A DNA stretch of 64,000 nucleotides. Origin: Diphasiastrum complanatum. Lineage: Eukaryota > Streptophyta > Lycopodiopsida > Lycopodiales > Lycopodiaceae. This document shows positions 10,065-21,900 of this stretch, one piece after another. Each line of letters opens with the position of its first letter. The first letter of the stretch is position 1. The translations under genes and the position numbers were made by a program. The notes under the pieces are model-generated. The model saw only the letters and a program-made list of their open reading frames with translations. It was not told the DNA's origin and made no database searches. The stretch lies in assembly GCA_029204225.1 (NCBI GenBank), contig CM055112.1, forward strand, positions 501,001 through 565,000. Direction: 5' to 3'.

Positions 10065-13000
10065 TCCAACCTAACTTTGTCTAGTTCTATTTTGGCATAA
10101 TAATGTATTCTAGCTTGGGCTAGGGCATAAAAGAAATTGCCAGCAATAGAGTCAAATTGTATGGCTCTGTTGCTAGCAAAAAAATCCAGTAACAAATCTA
10201 GATTGTATGGCTCTATTATTAACAAAAATCAAGAATCAAAGATAGACCAACAATACAGCCGCACAATTTGATTTTGTTGTTGAATTTTTGTTTTGCTTGG
10301 CCAAGACAAATTTTGTTTGCCAACAAGAAAGTCAGATTTTAGTTTTGAAAGAACCTTTTTTTTTGTTCCAGCTTGGGACAGAGCATAGATCAGTATGGTC
10401 CCAATCACAACTCCTCACTATGCCATATGATTTATTAGTTTTTAGTATGGTTTCAATCCAACAGAGCTAGTCTTGTATAAATATTCAATAGCGTAAGTAC
10501 TATGGTTGGAACAATCGTTCATGTAGAATGATAAGAACATTGAGCAAGGTCATAAAGAGCCCGCTCTGATACCAATTGCTGGGAGAGAGTGGCAGGTAGT
10601 GAAAGGTTGACTCATGCTCAGATACCACTATTGAAATAATGAGATAAGATGATAGTCTAATAACACTGATGGAGCCTAAGTAATGGAATATTCTTCTCGA
10701 AAAGTTTTATTTTAGAGATCATTCATGAATGCAAATTGTCTACATTGAAATTAAGAGCCATGGCTCTATCACTGTCTATGCGCTAGAGTGCTTTGATTCA
10801 CTATGTGTCATAATATGTAGAGTGTTAGAGATAGTATACTTTATATAGTTGGATTTCTATCCCTCTTTTATCTCTCTCCCTAAATCCAATTTTTAATCAA
10901 GACCAATTCAGTTACTGAACAATTTGTAGGTCATTGAATAGTTGGACAAAGTCTTACGACCTCTTAGAGACTTTTACGAGGACGTCTTCTTCTTATGACC
11001 ATCGGCCTGCCACGGGCCACTTACGACTTCTCACGAAGTCTTCATATAAAGTCTTACAAGCACTTACGACTATCAACCAATTATGACTATGACATTTGAT
11101 CTCCTAGTACAAGTCCAACCACTTGGTGTTCAGACATGTTCAAACATGAAGGCTTGGTACAGTGTCAACCACCTCTTGATCTAACAAGGCACTTCAAGCA
11201 AGTGCATTGAACTTTCTCACGATCTACCGTGCACTATCATACAATGATTGATCCAATGCCTTGTAAATTGATTCCAAATGCAACTCTTGTATATATATCT
11301 CATCAACAACAATCATTTGGAGTTAATTGTCAACCTTCATTATTCATCATTCAATCAAGAAGAGATTGATTCAAAGCGGCTTCCTTCCACCTTAGATTGT
11401 TCAAGAAAGAGAGTCAGTAACATGGACATATTTCGAACATGCAATTACAATTTTGCAGTTCTTTTGGGTGTTGAAATTCAATTTCAAGTAGGTAAATTCT
11501 CAGATACTTGGTGTACTTTCAGTCTAAATATCATAATTGTGGATTTGCTCCGTGAATTTTGATGGAAAGCATAGGATTTTTTATGAATTTAGTGAATTTT
11601 TCACCTAGAATTGATGGTTTTTGCAAGGAATTGATTATAGGATCTGGTGTAGTACGCTTTCCAGATTGTACTTACTGTTTTACAGTCATTAATTATAGAA
11701 TTTAATGATTGCATGATGTTTGAATAGTCAAAAAGTTGACTAGATAGTGATTTTGGGCCGTAAATGGGTTATAGAAACCATGTTTGACTTGAATCAAAAC
11801 TTTTAGTGCTTTCATGCAATGGATTTACATGGATTTGGATCTGATTGCACGAATTTGTGGATTTTCCCCACAAATTTTGGTCAAAATTAGTCCAAAAACA
11901 AGGTTTTTTTTTATGATTTTTGGACTAATTTTGGGGTAGATCTCAAAAGTCTCAGGCACGACTTGGTATGAGCATTTTTAGAGATGTAATGCAGTTGTCC
12001 CTAAGCTATCATGAAGTTTGGTAGGGATTAAACACCATTAGGCGGCTCAAAACACTCAAAAATAGTGTATTTTTTTATGATTTTTGAGCATGAATACCTC
12101 TCAATTGGAGGTCTGAACCTATTGGTTCTTGTTACAAGCTTAAATATATATTGGATTGCCTCTGATTTGAGTCATCATGCATCCAATTTGGATATATGTG
12201 CATTAGACACCAACATATTGAAGTTTTGCTTGTTGGAGGAGGCCAAAAATGTATTTTTTGCATGATCTGAGCCTGTGATTGCTTGCTGGACCTGTTAGAA
12301 GCTTCTATACCTCTCTAATGAACCTTAGTAGAGTGCTTGTAACCTCTGATCCAAGGCTTATTGGGCTGGGATGTGATTTCTGAGGATTCCTCTCTCCAAA
12401 AGTGCGCCCTCCTACATGTTTTTATGCATTTACTGCTCGCACGTGTGAAGCCAGGGTGGAAGGGTGATGTGGAAAGTGCCTTGTAGACCCACCCTCTATA
12501 TTGTGCTTTACAGTGACCAATTTGGTGTCTTGTAGAGAAAGTTATGGCCGTTTAAATTTTGGCAATTTTTGAACTAAAATTTGCAAAATTTCGGAATTGT
12601 TATGATGCATGCATGCTTGTAAATCAGTATAGTGCTTTCCTGTTGATGAAAATGTATGGATAGACCTGTATGCATGCTTAAATGCATGTTTCATGCATAA
12701 CCAGTGATTTTGATCAATAGAATTCTTGCATGTACCTATTTTTGGCAATTTTAGATCAAAAAGCAGATTTCCTAACAAATAGACCATTTACGAAATTTTT
12801 TTCATTTTCTTAAAAAAGTTCGTGCATGTCGAGTTAGTTCCATGCTTGATCTTTTGAAATGATTTCGATTTGAAATAGTGCTTGTGTTATTGCAAAATCG
12901 ATTTTCACAGTTGGTCCATTTCGAACGGATTTCGAAAATCCCAGTTTTTTCGCAAATTTTAGTGGTTGGTCATAAAAAGTTGTTGTTGTTTAATTTGATA

Positions 13001-13130
13001 TGATATTGATTTTGCAAAAGTTTGCACAAATGAGTGAAAGACCTTGCTGAATAATATCAGCCAGTTATGAAGGTTTTGAACGTTTCACTTATTAGTTGAT
13101 GATTGGATCTCGACTCATTTAAGAAAAGTT
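10065..13130. other. No gene seen; probable leader or eroded LTR DNA
   Basis: No protein family is readable. The string GCTCTGATACCA near 10562-10573 is the reverse complement of the TGGTATCAGAGC initiator-Met primer-binding site used by plant LTR retrotransposons, which hints at an eroded minus-strand element, though no matching LTR boundary was found. The part from about 11700 to 13130 probably includes the long 5' leader of the gypsy element that starts coding at 13150. Confidence 0.4.
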
Positions 13131-13149
13131 TGCATGTCAGGAAATCAAT

Positions 13150-13437
13150 ATGGCAGACGATAATGCAAATGTAGCTCTCGATGGTCAGGTGCCAATGCCT
13201 ACCTATCTGCAGATTTGCTAGTCATTAAGTCGAGCGCTTAATGAGATAAACAATAGGAACATTTTATGTGATCAACAAATGGAAGTATTGTTGAATCAAG
13301 TGAGAGCTTTGTCTATTTCGAATTTGGACTTTCAACCTAAACCTTTTTCAGGGGAGAAGAAAGAGAAGAAACTTGAAATTGTGGATGACTGGTTAACCAA
13401 GTGGACCGATTATTTTAATCTTCACGAAGTTCCATAA
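13150..13437 (+). pseudogene. Gypsy gag N-terminal fragment
   Basis: An ATG at 13150 opens a frame starting MADDNANVALDGQVPMPTYL. It has one in-frame TAG near 13219 and continues with FQPKPFSGEKKEKK and VDDWLTKWTDYFNLHEVP, ending in TAA near 13435. The FSG...W...W pattern is typical of the start of a retrotransposon gag domain. The frame is then cut by a deletion that joins it to the end of RT. Confidence 0.6.
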
Positions 13438-13438
13438 G

Positions 13439-14212
13439 TTGTTGTACCTCGGTCATAAGATCACCCATAGTGGGTTGGAGATTGACGAGAGTAAGGTCAA
13501 GATAATGCTTGAATGGCCGATACCAAAGATAGTTAGAGAAGTTAAATCTTTTCTCAATTTTACAATTTTCTTTCGTAAGTCAATTGAGGATTATGCTAAA
13601 GTGACAGCACCTTTAAATAATTTGAATAAAGACATAGTTAACAAAAAGAAAAAGAGAGGTCAACCTAGCGAATCTATTGAGTGGAATGATGAATTGAACC
13701 AATGCTTTGAGAAACTCAAGCAAATGGTTGCTTCAGCTCTTGTTTTATAGATCCCGAATTCTGATTTACCTTACATCGTGCGAATTGACGCAAGTGATTT
13801 GGCGATAGGGGCAGTTCTTCTATATCTATAGGATGATAGGCTGATAGCGTTTGAAAGCAAGATACTCACGGGGCCTTAGTTGCATTATACAACTCAGGAG
13901 AAAGAGTTATTTGCTGTGATACATGCACTTAAAACCTGGAGGCATTACCTTTATAGTAGTCAGTTTGTAGTGTATACAGATCACCAATTTCTGAAGTACT
14001 TTTGTGATCGGAACGATCTAAGGGGTCGTAAAGCTCGCTGGGTTGAGCTTATGCAGGAATTTGATCATGAGATCCGATATGTCAAGGGCAGCTCTAACCA
14101 AGTTGCGGATGTGCTTAGTCGGATTGGTGAATTAAATGAACTTTCATTCACCCAGATTTTCACTTATCTATATCTTTCACTGAGAGAAAAATGTGAATCA
14201 GATTCTCATTAA
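13439..14212 (+). pseudogene. Gypsy RT C-terminus and RNase H
   Basis: The frame 13439-13750 has YLGHKITHSGLEIDESKVK and FFRKSIEDYAKVTAPLNNL, the standard end of a Ty3-gypsy RT. A TAG at 13748-13750 separates it from the RNase H part. That part reads IVRIDASDLAIGAVLL, then TTQEKELFAVIHALKTWRHY, FVVYTDHQFLKYF and KGSSNQVADVLSR (frame 13880-14212). The D-E-D acidic residues are visible. Additional stops occur at about 13829 and 13877. Confidence 0.85.
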
Positions 14213-14329
14213 TAGAGATTTACTCACAGGGGTCTCAGGTTCTTAAGGAAGATAAGAAGATAGCAGAACAGTTCTCTTTTTGAGGTGGGTTACTATTTTG
14301 GAATGGAAAAATGTGTGTACCAGCAGATG

Positions 14330-15462
14330 GTGAGTTAAAGAAGAAGATTCTTTATGAGTGTCATGAAGTTCCATGTGCAGGTCATCCGGGTATACACAAG
14401 ACTTTGGGCTTGGTCAGAAGAGAGTTTTATTGGCCGAAACTCAAGCCATTTGTCATGTCTTATGTGGTTAAGTGTAGGCTTGCCAATTAGCCAAAGCAAA
14501 ACGCTTAAAGATTGGAGGGTTGTTACATCTCCGTTATATCCCTCAGAAGCGATGGATTTTGTGGTTGGACTTCCAAAGACCCAACGTCATAATGGACAAG
14601 TTGACAAAGTAAGCTACTTATATACCAGTCAAGTCAACTGATAAGGCTTCGGATTTAGCCCAGATCTTTGTGAAAATATTATTTAGGCTTTATGGAACTG
14701 CCAAGTGATATAGTTAGTGATAGAGATCCTAAATGTATAGGTCACTTTTGGTCGGCTGTATTCCATAAGCTTGAAACCTCGCTTAGTTTTGGTTCTTTTG
14801 ATCATCCTGAATCAAATGGCCAGACTGAGAGAACTAATCAGACTATGGAGGATATGTTGAGAACTTATGTGTCTCACAGGCAATCTCAATGGGAAGATTA
14901 CATTCCTTTGATTGAGTTAGCTTATAACAATAGGAAACATTTTGCTACTGGTTATAGTCCGTTTATGCTGATGTATGGTTTTCAACCTAGATGTCCGATA
15001 AATGTGGAGACAAAGTCTGTTAAGATCCAGAAAGTTGCAGATTTCTTGCATGATATGTGTGAAATGTTACAAGTGGCACATGATTGTATCCAAAGTGCTC
15101 AGGATAGAGCTAAGCACTATGCCGATCTTAAGAGGTCTCCCAGAGATTTTAAAGTTGATGACTGGGTATATCTTAGAATAGCTAAGGATTCTAAGACTAT
15201 GAGTACAGGGAAACATTATAAATTGTCTACGAGATATTGTGGACCATTTCAGATTATAAAGAAAATTGGTTCTTTAGCTTACGAACTAGATCTTCAGAAC
15301 AAGACTACAGCGCACCCTGTGTTTCATGTAAGCCGTTTAAAATTAAGTTTACATGAAGGTGACATAGTTGGTTCAGAGGAAAATCTTACCCATACTCATC
15401 GTTTAGTATTCCTTTGGAGAGTCGAAAGCATAAAGAAGAATTTCCCTAGTTTTCATTTCTAG
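14330..15462 (+). pseudogene. Gypsy integrase, interrupted
   Basis: The zinc-binding part reads ECHEVPCAGHPGIHKTLGLV near 14356-14415, with YWPKLKPF after it; frames and stops change through 14460-14690. The 3' part is an open 256-codon frame (14692-15462) with LPSDIVSDRDPKCIGHFWSA, HPESNGQTERTNQTMEDMLR, AYNNRKHFATGYSPFMLMYG and the C-terminal GPFQIIKKIGSLAYELDL. The second catalytic Asp and the Glu are therefore present. The frame ends 28 bp before the LTR with no chromodomain. Confidence 0.85.
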
Positions 15463-15477
15463 AGATAGAAATGGTTT

Positions 15478-15942
15478 AAGAGGGGAAGAATGTTATGTCC
15501 ATGTCCTGTACAAGGGAATCGGAATAATTTCTGACGTGGATAGCCGGTCACTCCAGTTGTATGTGGCTATTAGTTATGCTACATCATTCCGAACGTGGTC
15601 GTATTAAATAATTAATACTCATATGAGGGCCCAAACCTATAATTGGACATAGGAGCACATGCATGGTGAAGACTACTTTAATGCAAGAATACGAGGTCAA
15701 TAGCTCAATTTAGGTCGCATGGGGATCCTAAAGAGAAACTTGCCCATCCTCCTATTGTGAATTGTGATTCTTGAGCCAATTTCTCCTCTCCTCTCTTGTG
15801 TTCTTCACTGTGGCTTGGGGGTGGATTGGTTAGAGTATTGACTAGCCTCTCCATATTGGTTGGGTGGTTCATGCTTCACAGGGGTCCTTTTGGTTTGCAT
15901 GTGATTAGAATCCTGAAGATCTTCACTTGGTGTTTCTTATAA
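15478..15942 (+). repeat. Gypsy element G polypurine tract and 3' LTR
   Basis: The purine run AAGAGGGGAAGAA (15478-15490) directly precedes TGTTATGTCCATGTCCTG, the LTR start at 15491. The LTR ends near 15942 (TGTTTCTTATAA). It is related in order and in many phrases (ATGTCCTGTA, TTGGTTGGGTGGTT, GTGGCTTGGG) to the LTR at 34919-35414 of element E, so both come from one gypsy lineage. Confidence 0.75.
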
Positions 15943-15998
15943 TTACCATGGTCATTCAAATCATCATTCTAATTCCACTATAACAAATGCAATAATTT

Positions 15999-17035
15999 GT
16001 GTCGACTATAAATATCGAAGAACTCTAAGTAGAGCTTTCCAATGAATGAAACATGGATTGGACATGTATCAGCTTAGTGTACTAACTGAATAAGCAATGT
16101 CAGGTCTAGTACATATCATGGCATACATGAGAGAACCAATAATAGAATGATAAGAATATTGTTCATCTGTTCGACTTATTCGAATCACTGGGGACACTGG
16201 TCTTTTTGAATATTTCAAACTTGGATCCATTGGAGTTTTGGCTTGTTTATACTTGGCCATTTTATGTTTGAATAAGAAGTTATGAATGTACCTTTGTTGA
16301 CTGATATAAATCAATCGATGATCACGATCTTTGAAAATATGTATACCAAGGCCGAAATGGGCCTCCCCTAAATTTGTCATATCGAATTCATTCAATAACA
16401 TCTCTTTGACATTCTTCAGCATTCGAATGTCATTACTTAAAAGTAATGTGTCATCAACATATAATGTAATGATAACGAAGTTGAATTTAAAATTTGTAGT
16501 ATATGTTACAATTAGCTGAACTTGGTATAAAACCTTGATGAATAAAGAATTTGTTAATTCCACAAAACCATGCATGAGACGATTGTTTAAACTCATAGAG
16601 AGCTTTTCAAAGCTTGCATACCTGATGGGTTTTATCCTCCAACTCGTAGCCTTCGGGTTGAGACACATAAATGTCTTCCTCAATAACTCCATGTAAAAAT
16701 GCACTTTGCACATCCATCTAGTGAATCTCTAAAGCTGCCACTGTTGCAAATGAAAGTAAAAGTCTTCTCAATGAATGTTTGACCACATGACTAAATTACA
16801 AATAATCAACATTCGGGATTTGGGAGAATCGTCTAGAAACTAATCTTGTTTTCCATCGATCAACTGAACCATCAGCTTTGTACTTGATTTGATAAACCCA
16901 TTTGCAAGAAATGATATTTTTACCACGTGGCTCGCCGTCTGTAACAATCCATGTTTGGGTTTTTATAAGAGATTGATACTCTTTTTCCATCATTGATTTT
17001 CACTGATCTGTTTCTGGACTTGAAATTGCTTCCGA
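15999..17035 (-). pseudogene. Ty1-copia reverse transcriptase fragment (C family)
   Basis: On the minus strand the segment starts with [15 protein letters not shown] and NIISCKWVYQIKYKADGSVD, the beginning of copia RT. It continues with ITLYVDDTLLLSND (the YVDD catalytic motif), FDMTNLGEAHFGLGIHI, YISQQRYIHNFLFKHKM and SLMYAMICTRPDIAYSVSTL, ending in HWKALLRVLRYL near 16005. Stops and a frameshift near 16720-16790 break it. Its first 150 bases are a second copy of sequence at about 22045-22190, so it belongs to the same family as element C. Confidence 0.85.
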
Positions 17036-17883
17036 ATAACTTGGAGATGCTTACACAACAAGAAAGATAAAAAACTACCTCTACTTACAAGCAAGGTTGC
17101 AAAGAACCACAAAACATAACCAAATAGCATTAACCTTCTCTCCTTCTCACTCTCACACACACTCTCTCTTTTCCCTCTTCCTCAGCTCACTCCTCTACAA
17201 GCATAGAAAAACACCAAATCAAACATACATGCTACAAAGGGGCTAAAGTAGTAAGAAACTTATGCAAATTTGCATAATACATAGTCATACTAACATTAGC
17301 CAAACACCACATTTAGTACATATGGATCCAAAATAGCACCACTTAGCTCTCTTGCATTAAGGATCGAAATTACCTAGATGTCAAAACTACAAGCCTGTAG
17401 AGTGGTGTAAGTGATTTTTGCTCTTTGGGACCCACAGGGCTGGGAATTAGGGTTCTGGGTTCGCTTGACTCAATTTAGACTCATCATGATGTGCTTTAAA
17501 CATGCGAACCTAGATAGCAAAAATCGAGAGAAATATTGAGGTTTCTCTCTCCTATAGTGCCTTTGTCGTTGTGCTTGGCTGAATAGTGGAGCTTGGAAGT
17601 GTGCCGATCATTAGCAATGAGAATTTCCTTTACCGGCACTATTTTCAAGGAATATCCAAGCGATTAGTCCTTCCAACCCAAATGGATTGGCTTATAAGCA
17701 AAATCATAAACAAGTCTTGAATTCAATCGATCTATTGATTAATATAGAACATGGACTAACTATTTGCTGACTACATGGTGGTGGAGTATAAACATTTACT
17801 CGAGCTTGTAGAACTTAATAGATAAAGAGATTGTTCTTTACTTTAACTAAGAAAAATCAACAATAAATGGGTATTGTTTGACA

Positions 17884-18032
17884 TGATGGTGTACAATATA
17901 GGCATTCATGTAGGTTGTGGTCAATCAAGGAAAAATGATCCATCATATATAGTGACATGATGTTCTTGATGGTGTACAATACAAGCATGCATGTAGGTAG
18001 TGGTCAATCAAGGCAAAAGGATCCATCATATA
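17884..18032 (+). repeat. Two-copy tandem repeat, ~83-bp period
   Basis: The stretch from GATGGTGTACAATA through GGTCAATCAAGG to GATCCATCATATA occurs at 17884-17949 and again at 17967-18032 with about eight differences. It lies roughly 900 bp upstream of the E2 gene start and has no coding content. Confidence 0.8.
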
Positions 18033-18418
18033 AACTGGCATTATGCTGTTAATGTGTAGGTGTGGCAAAAGTTTGGGAACCTGTTTCTTGATTATCAACT
18101 AGCTTGATTTTAAACTTTCTTTACTTCAAAATTATCAAATTTGTAGGAAGAAGTTAAGCTAAAGCTACATGTGCATCTTATTCAAGATATACTTTCACCC
18201 GGTACTTCATCACACAACCACATCTATGAATTGAGATAACATTACTCACTAAAAGCACTTACTAAATTTGTTGCCTATCCTTCACAATAGCCGAGTTAAA
18301 TAAGAGTTGCTAATGTGTTGTGCTTGACGCAAACAAGATTTTTGGCTATCTATGGACAAGGATATCTTCAAACTTCATGCTGCAATGCAAAAAGAAGATT
18401 AAGAGCATATTTTGGATG

Positions 18419-18422
<4 letters not shown>

Positions 18423-18471
<49 letters not shown>
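18423..18471. repeat. (GA)n microsatellite upstream of the E2 gene
   Basis: About 24 GA units occur 460 bp upstream of the E2 start codon. GA/CT tracts are common in plant promoters and 5' leaders, so a regulatory role is possible but unproven. I saw no clear TATA box between this tract and the start codon. Confidence 0.85.
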
Positions 18472-18472
<1 letters not shown>

Positions 18473-18928
18473 ACAAAATAATGATGAGATGGAAGTAAAT
18501 TGTAATATTGCCATGTGGGTTGTTGCAAAAGTACTTCCATATAGACCTTTGCAGGCCTGTGCCTCCTCCTCCTCTTTCTATTTGTATGTCTACTAGGAAG
18601 GATCTGTCGCCATAGTGTCCTCATCATCTTGTGGGTTTGCGAGCTGTTGCTTCTACTAGACCTTCCTAAGCACATTCCTAATGTGGGTTCCTGCCCTTTT
18701 CTTCCCTAGGCTATCCGATGGCCTCTTTCTTATAAGCTGAGGGGCATGAGCTATGCTGGCTAGCCGAGTAAGGGCTGCATTTTCAATTGTACTACTAAAT
18801 CGAGGCAGAAATACACACAACGATCGGTTGGGTAGAGGCTTTCTTTGTTTGTATACTTTCAGAGTATTTGCTAGGGCAAGCTGAAGAGGAGAACGCTGAA
18901 TCTGCAAGGGATTGGCAGTAGGGTCATC

Positions 18929-18972
18929 ATGTCTTCACCAAGCAAAAGGAGGGAGATGGATGTCATGAAATT
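18929..18972 (+). CDS. E2 exon 1 (residues 1-14 and first two bases of codon 15)
   Basis: The ATG at 18929 begins [14 protein letters not shown], the characteristic start of plant UBC4/5/6. The donor is TT|GTGAGC. The next exon supplies the last base of Leu15. Intron 1 is 108 bp. Confidence 0.92.
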
Positions 18973-21900
18973 GTGAGCCATGATCTCAGATTCTGATGCA
19001 TAATTGCTGGATATCTCTTTTCAAACTTGGGTTTTCATGACTGGCCATTTTGGAGCTAAGAGTGTTATGTTGGCTGGCAGGATGATGAGTGATTATAAAG
19101 TGGAGATGGCCAATGATGGAATGAGCGAATTCTATGTGGAGTTTCAGGGGCCGCATGATAGTATGCCTGTCTTCCTTTTTATATGATCCCACGATCTTTT
19201 TGTTCCATGTGGATCTCAGAAATATATCTTTTCACTACTCAGGAGGAAAATGGCTGGCAATCAATCTAATATTTGACTGGGGGCTCCAATATAGAAACGT
19301 GTATCTAATATACCATGATCAATCAGGAAATTGGCAGAGGATAGCATAGCCTGAATGGCATTACTTCAAATAGGAGAAAAAGAGGAGGAAGAAAGTTTAG
19401 CTAATGCATTTCCTATAGAGTATGGCTTTAAAATCCTGTATACAAACCTATTTTTTGGAGGGATTTGCACCTTCAAAAGCCACATGATCATGTCTAAGTT
19501 TTTTTGGATAAATTTTTTTGTCACTATAGCAAGAGCTTCTTATTGCAATATTTTGTAGCAGGAGTCAGATCCTTCTTGGGGAAGGTAAGAGATTTGTTTA
19601 ACCTACCTATTGCATATATCACACCTTTTGGGTCTACAAAGAGGAGGAAAAATGGACCATGATACCACATATCATGGATCAGTGTATGTATCCTCTAGGA
19701 TGGTTGAAAGCGACATTAGATCTTTATTGTCATCATTGTCACATCCTATTTGGCCTAGTGAAAAGTATGGTTTACCTCCATAATTATTGTTAGACTATTT
19801 TGTGTGCTGAGTCGTCAAACAAGCAAATTTTCTACAAATGACGTAGACTTTTGTTATTTAAGGGTATGAAATGACAAAGGTGAGGGGCTTCAGCCAAAAT
19901 TCAAGTTACTTGGGAGATCTAAACATTTAGGATAAACCCATGCATTTTGCAAATTGAGATGAGAAGTACACAATGAATCTAAACATTAGTTCCACAAACA
20001 ATGTCAAAAATATGATGCATCATGTAGTCGAATCCAAGCTACCACATATGTTTACACAATCTTTTAGACTTGATGTAAGAGAAAATTATAGACACTTATT
20101 CGGACCCTTAAGTCATGATTAGGCACGTGGCCCCATTCGTTGCTTTGGGCCTCATGGTTCACTTGTTATATGCTTTTAGAATGTCCTATTGACTCCTATA
20201 CCTTTTAGTTATTTGGTGGGCTATGGTCTTGCCAAAGTCTTACCTTTACCACCAAGATCTCGATCATCTGTGCTGCAAGTCTTTCTTTTTGGATAAAATT
20301 TAATCATATGTCCAGGCTTGTTGCAAATATAGCAAAGATTTGCCTTTTTAGCCTTGATTCGGGACGTAAACTTTTTCATCTTCTTCTTCGACGGCCCATT
20401 TGTTCCAATTTGTCAAAGTATTTTGGAGCTCGGTTTGGACCTCGCTTCTTCCACTTCTTGGTTTTAGCGGTAGTTGGAATTTGTTAAAATTGCCTCCTGG
20501 ACACCACAACCTTGGAGTTTGTTAGAGTTAATGTACACATTGTTATCCCTAATGTTGTCATCTAGGATTATTGGGCCATGCTTGTGTGCTAATTCTAGGG
20601 GCCTTTACCTTGATTTAGTAAAGCCAAGTTAGAATTCACTTAGACTCAAGTTCGAGATTCTAGTGCTTGATTTGGAGCACAAGTTTTGCTATAGATAGGT
20701 GTTGGGTGCTTTTACCTTATATAGAGACATCAATTAGGCAATTGCGTTAAGGTTGTGTTTAGATTGCTTTTGCCTTTGGCATAGACCAAAGTCTATAAGT
20801 ATGGAGTGCGTCCTAGCTCATTTGCAATGGGACACAATTGGAGTTTAGTTTAGCCTCTAGCAAATTGCAATGAGACAGTGGGCACCGGGACTGGTCTGTA
20901 ATCAATTATCATGGATCAGGATTCAGCACTGATTCCTGAGTGCTCAAGGCTCAAGCCTCAGTGGTTGCGCCCAACTGCAAATCTGCTAGTCACCATGGTC
21001 CGCTAGTGAGCAGTGCTGACCCCTGAATCTTAGGTAGATAGGTCTGCAAAGACTTGCTAGGAGTTAGTTTTGACTTTGAGTGTTTGGTGCAGAAACACTT
21101 GTGAGGTAGCATATAGCTGAATTTTGCAGCAACTACACAATAGAGAAAGAAATCTTAATTTATGGATTGAAGAATTAACATGGAGAGCAATTAAAACATA
21201 CCAAGAGACCCTTACCTCACTACTCTGCCATTCTCCACACAATAGTTCATTGGAGTTACTGACCAACTTCCTCACTTCACACTGCTGCCTCCCTATCCTT
21301 GCCATCTAAAACTCATTGACACATCCATATCACCCCATCCCATTCAGCCTCCTCAATTTGAGGATGAGTGTTATTCCTTACATCTCGGAGTTGTCCATGC
21401 ACACTTACACGAACCACACTTTCGTGTACAACCCATCAATCCCTTCGTCGTACGCTTTTCCATAAAAAGCGTACCTATGAAGAACAAGAAGGAAAACGCC
21501 TTGTTGACTTTCTTTCCAGTTCCTTCACTAATGGTTTTTGGCAGGAGTTCATCCCTTTGCTCCACCCCCTCTTCTTGAGGAGTTGCGTACCTAGACTACG
21601 TACGCTGCTTCATTATACATTAAACCACTAGCACATCCATCTTTGTCTCCCCCCGTCGATGTGAGTTCACATTCTTCACCTCTAACATGGTCCTAGTGGC
21701 CATCAAGAGAATGAAGAGTCAATGGTGACCCCATGACTCCAGGTACGTTGTAACCAGCATGCTATCATGATCAAGCATGTTATTGTGAAGTTATATGGTA
21801 CAATTCTTCAATCGGTAGTGAGTTCTGAGGCTGAGACTAGGAGACTACATACATTGACCCAGGCAGATTTCCAAGCTCACTATTCCACTATTGACCATAT

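Larger units (their letters stand above)
13150..15942 (+). mobile_element. Truncated Ty3-gypsy element G with 3' LTR
   Basis: The element reads gag start, RT C-terminus, RNase H, integrase, polypurine tract and 3' LTR in one orientation, so it is Ty3-gypsy. Most of gag, the protease and the RT catalytic part are missing: the gag frame stops at about 13436 and sequence resumes in the RT thumb. No 5' LTR was found. Several stops interrupt RNase H and integrase. Confidence 0.85.

Noticed and set aside
18346..18907. Minus-strand frames just upstream of the E2 gene
   Set aside because: One reads through the GA repeat, the other has no family signal and overlaps the likely E2 promoter or 5' leader.
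19004..19349. Separate small genes around 19.0-19.35 kb
   Set aside because: They are E2 exon 2 read through into its introns.
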